Source of the DNA: Nocardiopsis terrae
GTDB taxonomy: Bacteria; Actinomycetota; Actinomycetes; Streptosporangiales; Streptosporangiaceae
Direction of reading: 5' to 3'
NCBI RefSeq assembly: GCF_014651695.1
Contig: NZ_BMXJ01000002.1
Location: 793,917 to 857,916, forward strand
DNA length: 64,000 nt
Position numbers and translations under genes: made by a program. Shown here piece by piece: positions 57,232 through 64,000 of this stretch. The first letter of the stretch is position 1, and each line of letters begins with the position of its first letter. The notes under the pieces were generated by a model, which saw nothing but the letters and a program-made list of their open reading frames with translations, ran no database searches and had not been told where the DNA came from.

Positions 57232-57987
57232 ATGACCACCCCCGAGATTCCCCCCTTGTACCGGGACACCGACTTCAACGGCCCGCTCAACGACGAGCGG
57301 GCCGCCCGGCTGATCCGCTCACTCGGCCCCCTGGAGGGCCGCCGCGTCGTGGACGTCGGCTGCGGCTGGGCCGAACTGCTGCTGCGCACCCTGGCCGGTG
57401 AACCCACCGCGACCGGGTTCGGCATCGACCTCAACGAGGACTACATCCGGCTCGGCCGGGCCAACGCCGAGGAGCGCGGGCTGGCCGACCGGGTCGAACT
57501 GGTGGCCGGGGACGTCGGCGGCTGGCGGGGCGAGCCGGCGGACGCGGTGCTCAACATCGGCTCCACCCACGTGTGGGGCGGCGATCCCCGCACGCACACC
57601 GCGAACGCCCTGGCGGCCCTGGCCGACCTGGTGCGGCCCGGCGGCAGGGCGGCGTTCGGGGAGGTCTACTGGAGGCGACCGCCGACCGCAACCGAGATGG
57701 CGGCCATGCCGTTCATCCCCCGTGAGCAGTACCGTCCGTTGCCCGAGCTCGTGGACTTCGCGCTCTCGCACGGCTTCCGGCTGCTGGCGCTGGCGGAGAC
57801 CACCGTGGACGAGTGGGACGAGTTCGAGAACCGGCACTGCCTGGGCTGGGAGGAGTGGCTCCTGGAGAACCCCGGCTCCCCCGGCTTCGAGGAGGTCCGC
57901 GACCGGGCCGACCGGCACCGGCACGCCCGTGTCCACGGCCAGCGGGAAACCCTGGGCTTCGCCTACCTGACCCTGCTCCGGGTCTGA
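57232..57987 (+). CDS. SAM-dependent methyltransferase (251 aa)
   Basis: Class I fold: DVGCGWAELL (motif I, about residues 41-50), GFGIDLNEDYI (acidic ribose-binding position), VELVAGDVGGW, then AAFGEVYWRR. Small-molecule methyltransferase type; substrate unknown. Ends just before the strong hairpin at 58012. Confidence 0.85.
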   Translation: MTTPEIPPLYRDTDFNGPLNDERAARLIRSLGPLEGRRVVDVGCGWAELLLRTLAGEPTATGFGIDLNEDYIRLGRANAEERGLADRVELVAGDVGGWRGEPADAVLNIGSTHVWGGDPRTHTANALAALADLVRPGGRAAFGEVYWRRPPTATEMAAMPFIPREQYRPLPELVDFALSHGFRLLALAETTVDEWDEFENRHCLGWEEWLLENPGSPGFEEVRDRADRHRHARVHGQRETLGFAYLTLLRV

Positions 57988-58011
57988 TCAGGGGGTCGCA
58001 CCGGTACGCAC

Positions 58012-58048
58012 CCGCGGGCTGCCGGGGACGGAACCCCGGAGCCCGCGG
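58012..58048. terminator. Strong hairpin after the methyltransferase
   Basis: 15-bp stem with one bulged G: CCGCGGGCT-(G)-CCGGGG facing CCCCGG-A-GCCCGCGG, loop ACGGAA. Lies 24 bases after the stop at 57987. Confidence 0.7.
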
Positions 58049-58093
58049 CCCCCGGTGCGCGGGGGGTGAGGGGGCTCGACCGGGAGCGGGCGC

Positions 58094-58112
58094 TGTGGAC
58101 ACTCGACGCTCA
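58094..58112 (+). repeat. 19-nt direct repeat, left copy
   Basis: TGTGGACACTCGACGCTCA, matching 58908-58926 at 18 of 19 positions (A/G difference). The two copies bracket the RHH gene and its promoter. Confidence 0.7.
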
Positions 58113-58248
58113 CGGCCGGAGGCTGCCCCTGGCAGGGGTGGTCACTGGCGGGGTCAGGGGTGGGCACGGCCTGTGGCCCGACAGGCCACGGGTGCGGACG
58201 CAGTTCCGGGCACACGACCCGGTTCCGGGCACACGAAAGGTGCGGCTC

Positions 58249-58536
58249 TCAGAAGAAGCGCAGGCGTTCCCGCTCCTGGCGTTCGGCGTTCTCGACGTAG
58301 ACACGGTCGCCCTGGGCCATGACCGACTCCAGGTAGGCGTACACCTGGAGGGCCCGGTTGATGACGTCGGTCTGCGTGTCACCCGTGGTGGCGACGGCCT
58401 CCTCCAACGCCTTGGTGGAGCGCGCGGTCAGGTTCACGGTGACACGCGCCGAGGGCGCGCCCGTCCTGCGCCCGGCCGGACGGCCGCGGCCCTGGGAGGC
58501 ATCGGTGAGTTCGCTTCCTGTGCTCCTGGGTGACAT
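58249..58536 (-). CDS. Ribbon-helix-helix (CopG-like) regulator (95 aa)
   Basis: ATG at 58536 follows GAGGTTGTGTC. A disordered N-terminus (~30 residues, Arg/Gly rich) precedes the RHH core ARVTVNLTARSTKALEEAVATTGDTQTDVINRALQVYAYL: a beta-strand, helix, turn (TGDTQTDV) and helix. A C-terminal helix follows. It has no adjacent toxin. Its likely promoter (58821-58849) lies 285 bases upstream and carries a palindrome that the protein may bind. Bracketed by the 19-nt direct repeats. Confidence 0.8.
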   Translation of the reverse strand: MSPRSTGSELTDASQGRGRPAGRRTGAPSARVTVNLTARSTKALEEAVATTGDTQTDVINRALQVYAYLESVMAQGDRVYVENAERQERERLRFF

Positions 58537-58820
58537 GACACAACCTCGTTCTCTGGCTTGACGGCAGCGGACTCGATCAGCGGGGAGCCGCGGAGAAAGC
58601 CGGGAGCACCGCGCGAGGGACCGCGCGGGTGACATGAGGGAAGGGCGGGGCAGCGCAGGCCGACAGGGCACGGCGGCAGGGCTCGGACTACCGGCCAGCG
58701 CCCCGCCACGAGGACCCCGCCCGTCATCACCCGGGCCGGGAAACCCCCACGGCCTGAACTCGTCCACCGCCAATGCACCCTCCGGAATCCCGTCCACGTC
58801 ATTGATCAGATTAGGAGGAG

Positions 58821-58849
58821 TGTATCAACCTGATACGAGATGCTGTCAA
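58821..58849 (-). promoter_or_regulatory. Promoter with overlapping operator for the RHH gene
   Basis: On the minus strand: -35 TTGACA (58849-58844), 17-base spacer, -10-like GATACA (58826-58821). The palindrome GTATCA-ACC-TGATAC (58822-58836) covers the -10 and part of the spacer, suggesting autoregulation by the RHH protein. Reads toward the gene at 58536. Confidence 0.62.
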
Positions 58850-58907
58850 TGCATCTTCCATCATCATAATCAATGTATCTAACGAGCCTCCATGGTAATG
58901 TGCACGA

Positions 58908-58926
58908 TGTGGACACTCGGCGCTCA
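58908..58926 (+). repeat. 19-nt direct repeat, right copy
   Basis: TGTGGACACTCGGCGCTCA, the partner of the copy at 58094-58112, about 814 bases away. TGTGGACACTCG also occurs inside the membrane protein gene near 59338-59349. Confidence 0.65.
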
Positions 58927-59006
58927 GGCGTCACCGGCGCCGTACGGAGAGGCCCCCACCGACCCGGAACGGCGCCCCCTGTACCTCGACGGCTGGAGGT
59001 TGGTTT

Positions 59007-59387
59007 ATGGGAGATCCCCGGGGGCAGCTCCCGCAGGAGCGGGAGACTCGGGTTGAGACCCACACCGAGGAGATCCGTCTCGATGACGAGTCTCCGCGCA
59101 CACGGGCCGACGTCGACTTCGACAGAACCCCCGTGTCCTACGGGATGGAGGCGGGCATCGGCACGGAGGGGGCCTGGGGCCGCTTCCACGGAAGGGCCAG
59201 GGCGGGCTCCACGGCCGAGAGGGCGTCGGCCTCGCTCCTCACACTGACCGGAACCGTCCTCCCCCCGCTGGCGCTCGGCGGCCTGGCCCACGTCGCCGGA
59301 GCCCCCGCGGTGGTCACACTGGCCCTGGCCGGAGCCGTGTGGACACTCGCCACCCTGGTGGCGGCCCACATCACCCGCACCCGCTGA
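59007..59387 (+). CDS. Two-helix membrane protein (126 aa)
   Basis: ATG at 59007 with GGAGG seven bases upstream. Soluble, acidic N-terminus (~60 residues) followed by two hydrophobic segments (SLLTLTGTVLPPLALGGLAHV and VVTLALAGAVWTLATLVAAHI). No family recognised. Starts just past the right-hand direct repeat. Confidence 0.62.
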   Translation: MGDPRGQLPQERETRVETHTEEIRLDDESPRTRADVDFDRTPVSYGMEAGIGTEGAWGRFHGRARAGSTAERASASLLTLTGTVLPPLALGGLAHVAGAPAVVTLALAGAVWTLATLVAAHITRTR

Positions 59388-59394
59388 ACCACCG

Positions 59395-59428
59395 GGGTCC
59401 GGCCCCGGCCCCCACCGGGGCCGGGCCC
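59395..59428 (+). terminator. Terminator hairpin after the two-helix protein
   Basis: 14-bp stem with one G-U pair: 59395-59408 with 59415-59428, loop of six bases. Confidence 0.72.
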
Positions 59429-59479
59429 CGAGAACCGTCCGGGGCCCTCGCGTTCTCCCGTGCGGCTAACGTCGGGGCA

Positions 59480-59926
59480 ATGGACCTCGCAACGCTTGTC
59501 GGGAACGCGCGCCTGGACGGGATCGGACGGTTCTCGGCGGGCGCGATCGTCCACCGTGCCGGCCGGATCCTGCTGCTCCGCCGCCGACCGGACGACACCT
59601 CCTACCCCGGGGCGGAGGACCTGCCCTCCGGAGGGGTGGAGCCCGGCGAGGGCCTCCTCGAGGGCCTGGAGCGCGAGCTCGCCGAGGAGATCGGCCGCCC
59701 GCCGGGGCCGCCCGCCCTGGACCCCTTCGTCACCTGGTTCGACTACGACTCCCGGAGCGGAATCCGCACCCGCCAGTTCACCTTCGCCCTGCCCCACGAC
59801 GGCTCCCCCGTGGTGCTGTCCGGAGAGCACACCGCGTTCCGCTGGGCACCCGCCGGAGAGTACCCGGACAGCGAACTCACACCCCGGTTGAAGGAGGCCG
59901 TCCGGGACTGGCTCGACAGCCGCTGA
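59480..59926 (+). CDS. Nudix hydrolase (148 aa)
   Basis: Canonical Nudix box GGVEPGEGLLEGLERELAEEIG, with all the family Glu residues and the final EEIG. RFSAGAIVHRAGRILLLRR is the usual first strand. TAACGT (59467-59472) lies seven bases before the ATG with no ribosome-binding site, so leaderless translation is likely. Substrate unknown. Confidence 0.92.
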   Translation: MDLATLVGNARLDGIGRFSAGAIVHRAGRILLLRRRPDDTSYPGAEDLPSGGVEPGEGLLEGLERELAEEIGRPPGPPALDPFVTWFDYDSRSGIRTRQFTFALPHDGSPVVLSGEHTAFRWAPAGEYPDSELTPRLKEAVRDWLDSR

Positions 59927-60055
59927 CCCGGGCCGAAGGGCCGCTCCGCCGAATCTTGGCACGCCCTTGGGCGCATCCCCCGCCCCCTTCGGGTACCCAG
60001 ACCAGCGTGGGCGGGCCCCGGACGGGGGCGCCGCGGGCCGACGACGGGGGAGAGC

Positions 60056-61480
60056 ATGAGCGCAGGACCCGGCACCGACACCCTGGTGATCTTCGGGATC
60101 ACCGGTGACCTCGCGAAGAAGTACCTGATGCCCTCCCTCTACCGTCTGGAGGAGAGGAACGAGCTACGCGCCCGGATCGTAGGGGTGGCCAGGTCCGACT
60201 GGGACACCGGGGCCCTGCGCCGACGGACCCGCGACGCGGTGGCCGAACACCTCGCCGAGTCCTCCTCCGGGCCCGGTGCCGCCGCCGACGAGTCCGTCCT
60301 CCAGGGGCTGACCGACCGGATGACCCTGGTCACGGGCGACCTCAACGACTCCCGGACCTACGCCGAGCTGGGCGATGCCCTGCGCGGGGACTCCCACACC
60401 ACCCACTACCTCGCTGTTCCCCCCGCCCTGTTCACGACGGTCGCCCGGTCCCTGGCCGGGGCCGGACTCAACCGGGACGCGCGCCTGGTGGTGGAGAAGC
60501 CCTTCGGCCACGACCTCGCCTCGGCACGCGAACTCCACCGGGAACTCCTGACCTGCTTCTCCTCGGACCACCTGTACCTGGTCGACCACTTCCTGGGAGA
60601 GGAACCCGTGCGCGGGCTCCCGCTGACCCGGTTCGGCAACACCCTGCTGGAGCCCGTGTGGAACCGGGGGTTCGTCGACAACGTGCAGATCACCATGGCC
60701 GAGGACTTCGGGGTGGAGGACCGGGGCTCGTTCTACGACGCCACCGGGGCGGTCCGGGACGTGTTCCAGAACCACCTGCTCCAGGTCTTCGCGCTGCTCA
60801 CCATGGACGCCCCCGTGTCCACCGGGCCCTCGGCGCTCAAGGACGAGAAGCTGCGCCTGCTGCGCGCCGTCCGCACCCTCGAACCGGCCGACACCGTCCG
60901 CGGCCGCTACCACGGCTACCTCGACACGGCAGGGGTGCGGCCCGACTCCACCACCGAGACCTTCTTCGCGCTGCGCATGCGGGTGGACAACCCGCGCTGG
61001 GCGGGGGTTCCGTTCTACGTGCGCTCCGGCAAACACATGCCGCTCACCTCCTGGGAGGCGGTGGCCGAGCTCAAACGGCCCGCTGTCGACCTCTACCCGG
61101 GACCGCCCAACCTCGTCCGGTTCCAGCTGGAGCCGCGGGCGGGTCTGACCTTGGAGATGCTGCTGAACGAGCCGGGGGCGGAGAGCGTATCCCCGGCACG
61201 GCTGGTGCTCGGCGCCGACGTCGGACGCCAGCTCGGCCGGGGCCGCGAGGCCTACGACCACGTGCTGTACGGAGCGTTGACGGGCGACCCGGAGCAGTTC
61301 GTGCGCTTCGACGTGGTGGAGGAGTCCTGGCGGATCGTCGACCCGGTGGTGGACCTGGCGACGGATCCCGAACCCTACGCCCGCGGCTCCCATGGCCCGG
61401 AGTCGGCGCGGGCGCTCCCCGGCACCGGGGGCTGGCATCCGCTGGCCGACGAGGTCCGTCCGGGCGGCCGGGCCCGGTAA
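60056..61480 (+). CDS. zwf: Glucose-6-phosphate dehydrogenase-family enzyme with altered active site (474 aa)
   Basis: NADP-dependent dehydrogenase feeding the oxidative pentose phosphate route. LVIFGITGDLAKKYLMPSLY is the nucleotide fold and VVEKPFGHD holds the conserved Lys. The substrate motif, usually RIDHYLGKE, reads LVDHFLGEE here: the His (H178) is kept but the Lys that binds the sugar phosphate is Glu (E182). The catalytic base H240 in FQNHLLQV is present. Length is normal. It may be a paralogue with changed substrate or activity; no other pentose phosphate genes are nearby. The upstream start ATG 60056 follows GGGGGAG. Confidence 0.85.
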   Translation: MSAGPGTDTLVIFGITGDLAKKYLMPSLYRLEERNELRARIVGVARSDWDTGALRRRTRDAVAEHLAESSSGPGAAADESVLQGLTDRMTLVTGDLNDSRTYAELGDALRGDSHTTHYLAVPPALFTTVARSLAGAGLNRDARLVVEKPFGHDLASARELHRELLTCFSSDHLYLVDHFLGEEPVRGLPLTRFGNTLLEPVWNRGFVDNVQITMAEDFGVEDRGSFYDATGAVRDVFQNHLLQVFALLTMDAPVSTGPSALKDEKLRLLRAVRTLEPADTVRGRYHGYLDTAGVRPDSTTETFFALRMRVDNPRWAGVPFYVRSGKHMPLTSWEAVAELKRPAVDLYPGPPNLVRFQLEPRAGLTLEMLLNEPGAESVSPARLVLGADVGRQLGRGREAYDHVLYGALTGDPEQFVRFDVVEESWRIVDPVVDLATDPEPYARGSHGPESARALPGTGGWHPLADEVRPGGRAR

Positions 61481-61487
61481 CGGCGAA

Positions 61488-61517
61488 ACCGGGCGGCCCC
61501 TGCGGGGACCGCCCGGT
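61488..61517. terminator. Convergent terminator between zwf and groEL
   Basis: ACCGGGCGG (61488-61496) pairs with CCGCCCGGT (61509-61517), with further CCC/GGG pairs and a TGCG loop. Confidence 0.75.
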
Positions 61518-61589
61518 CGTCGCGGGCGAGGTCGCGTATCCGGACCTCATGCGCCTACGGGCCCGAGGGCCCGGGGTGTCACGGACCTG

Positions 61590-63347
<1,758 letters not shown>

Positions 63348-63374
63348 TTAGCACTCGGTAAAGGTGAGTGCTAA
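63348..63374. promoter_or_regulatory. CIRCE box 1 (HrcA operator)
   Basis: TTAGCACTC-N9-GAGTGCTAA, a perfect match to the CIRCE consensus, located just downstream of the predicted groEL transcription start. Confidence 0.97.
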
Positions 63375-63383
63375 CCACTCCCT

Positions 63384-63413
63384 TTTTTAGCACTCGGCCA
63401 TGGAGAGTGCAAA
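63384..63413 (-). promoter_or_regulatory. groEL promoter with CIRCE box 2
   Basis: Minus-strand -35 TTGCAC (63412-63407), 17-base spacer, -10 TAAAAA (63389-63384). A second CIRCE box (TTAGCACTC-N9-GAGTGCAAA, 63387-63413, one mismatch) overlaps the whole promoter core. HrcA is expected to bind both. Confidence 0.92.
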
Positions 63414-63603
63414 CGATGTGGTCACGATTTCCACACCCCCAAGCATGCCTTCCACCTGCACAGACAGCCCGTTATCTGGTGATTTGAGCGTTCGGCGAAC
63501 AGATGACGAACCCTGGGTGCGAACCCGAGGGGACCCCCGCAGGGCCCATAGGTCCCACCGGCCCCACGGGTACCTCGTCACTCGGGTGCCGGGCAAGCAC
63601 CAC

Positions 63604-63692
63604 GGGATCAGGTGCTCGGGCGACGCGGGGAGCGGGTGTTAGGGCGACGCGGGGATCAGGTGCTCGGGCGACGCGGGGAGCGGGTGGTAGGG
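63604..63692. repeat. Tandem 24-bp repeats (about 3.7 units)
   Basis: Alternating units share GCGACGCGGGGA and differ as ATCAGGTGCTCGG / AGCGGGTGTTAGG, giving a 48-bp higher-order period. A partial unit begins at 63604. Confidence 0.85.
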
Positions 63693-63723
63693 CGCGTCCC
63701 GCCGGGCTCACCGGCCCGAGGAT

Positions 63724-63778
63724 GGCGGGACCCGGGGTGGCGGGACCCGGGGTGACGGGCCCCGGGGTGACGGGGGCC
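63724..63778. repeat. Tandem 15-bp repeats (about 3.7 units)
   Basis: Units of the form GGCGGGACCCGGGGT (63724-63738, 63739-63753), then GACGGGCCCCGGGGT, then a partial unit. Separate motif from the 24-bp array. Confidence 0.8.
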
Positions 63779-63875
63779 GGTTTCCGTGCCCTCCGTTCAC
63801 TCCGCCCCTGTCGCCCGGGTCCTCTGCTGCTCTGCTGTCCGTCCCGGGCGGGTTCGGGTCCCACTCTTTCGCCGT

Positions 63876-63903
63876 GATCTTGCTACCAGGGGCAACTTCG
63901 GCG
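63876..63903 (+). repeat. Left half of the palindromic repeat, second copy
   Basis: Matches 35352-35379 with one base change (G to C). The right arm is not found in the remaining 97 bases; the sequence diverges after TTCGGCG, just before the putative IS30-like element. Confidence 0.72.
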
Positions 63904-63950
63904 GGTGGTTTCTAGCATCTGTTGCAACGAACCTGATTCAGGGGGTAGTT

Positions 63951-64000
63951 GTGCCAGGTAAACGACTGTGTCGGGATGAGCGGGTCCAGATCCAGACTCT
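63951..64000 (+). mobile_element. Start of a possible IS30-like transposase (truncated by window end)
   Basis: GTG at 63951 after GGGGGTAGTT opens a frame reading MPGKRLCRDERVQIQT, cut by the window. The K/R-R-L-x-x-x-E-R pattern is like the beginning of the helix-turn-helix of IS30-family transposases, but only 16 residues are visible. CTGTTGCAACGAACC just upstream could belong to a terminal inverted repeat. Tentative. Confidence 0.4.

Larger units (their letters stand above)
58537..59006. other. Gene-free AT-rich region with leader and promoters
   Basis: About 470 bases between the leftward RHH gene and the rightward membrane protein. Bases 58800-58920 are strikingly AT-rich for this genome and include the promoter and palindrome listed separately. 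A TTAG-GAGGAG string before GTG at 58819 starts a 21-codon frame ending at TAA, too short and unlike coding sequence to call. Confidence 0.5.
63414..63950. other. Mostly gene-free region between groEL control and right edge
   Basis: Holds the tandem repeats listed separately and the half copy of the palindromic repeat. ORFs of ~125 codons on both strands are due to the repeats (collagen-like Gly-Pro or Ala-Pro strings) and are not called as genes. Confidence 0.5.

Noticed and set aside
58819..58882. A 21-codon frame (GTG start after GGAGGAG) in the AT-rich region
   Set aside because: Rich in Cys and His, low in G/C third positions and lying inside the promoter region; unlikely to be coding.
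59338..59349. A third copy of the 58094/58908 repeat
   Set aside because: Only 12 bases (TGTGGACACTCG) are shared and these lie in coding sequence (AVWTLATL), so it was not counted as a repeat copy.
63604..63778. CRISPR-like direct repeats
   Set aside because: Units are contiguous with no spacers and no cas genes are present, so they are simple tandem repeats.
63503..63877. Collagen-like plus-strand frame (and a similar one on the minus strand)
   Set aside because: Gly-Pro-Thr and Ala-Arg repeats follow from tandem DNA repeats; no ribosome-binding site or homology; both strands look equally 'coding'.

Overview
The window is high-GC DNA (strong G/C third-codon bias, GTG and TTG starts, many short -10 boxes lying directly before start codons) from an actinomycete. 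The gene content (DUF3027, DUF2530, XPB-type helicase, DtxR/IdeR, solitary GroEL with CIRCE boxes) fits a Nocardiopsis/Streptosporangiales-like organism; genus is inference. About 57 protein genes are supported, plus the start of a possible insertion sequence at the right edge. No rRNA, tRNA or CRISPR array was seen.

Layout. 1-10.3 kb: exonuclease III start, two acyl-CoA dehydrogenases, a thiolase, an efflux pump with a C-terminal winged helix, a YcaQ-type glycosylase, a lipoprotein, and a PIN/RHH toxin-antitoxin pair wedged between two copies of a thiolase-3'-end-plus-terminator repeat. 10.4-15.7 kb: secreted NPP1-like protein, PAS-GAF-SpoIIE-ATPase regulator, DtxR/IdeR regulator, PdxH. 15.7-19.4 kb: a 1215-residue membrane receptor-like protein with an extracytoplasmic type 1 periplasmic-binding domain. 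19.6-28 kb: SerC, glycerophosphodiesterase, anchored beta-propeller, BKACE enzyme, MerR regulator with efflux pump, ThpR with a 32-residue microprotein, and another transporter. 28-35.3 kb: purine permease, DUF2530, class I methyltransferase, DHA2 pump, MOSC protein, and a GntR regulator divergent from two small genes. 35.4-47.8 kb: sacsin-like ATPase, DUF3027, cold-shock protein, HAAS membrane protein, helicase-associated/WYL protein, three small membrane proteins and XPB helicase. 48-57.9 kb: R2lox, zeta-like kinase, Nudix, CPBP protease, a heterodimeric ABC exporter, Uma2 nuclease and a methyltransferase. 58-64 kb: RHH regulator between short direct repeats, membrane protein, Nudix, a G6PD paralogue, GroEL, tandem repeats and a putative IS30-like start.

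From memory, the mixture XPB / helicase-associated protein / cold shock / FadE10-like / DUF2530 / DUF3027 / SerC resembles the Rv0859-Rv0885 neighbourhood of Mycobacterium tuberculosis, so much of the window looks like an old actinobacterial core block with accessory genes inserted.

Links between genes: three copies of the dyad ACCGAA-N5-TTCGGT lie before the thiolase, the long-chain acyl-CoA dehydrogenase and R2lox (a family known to bind fatty acids), suggesting one lipid-responsive regulon. CIRCE boxes control groEL. A MerR-type dyad in a 19-bp spacer controls one efflux pump. The two ABC half-transporters have complementary losses, so the pair should keep exactly one working ATP site.
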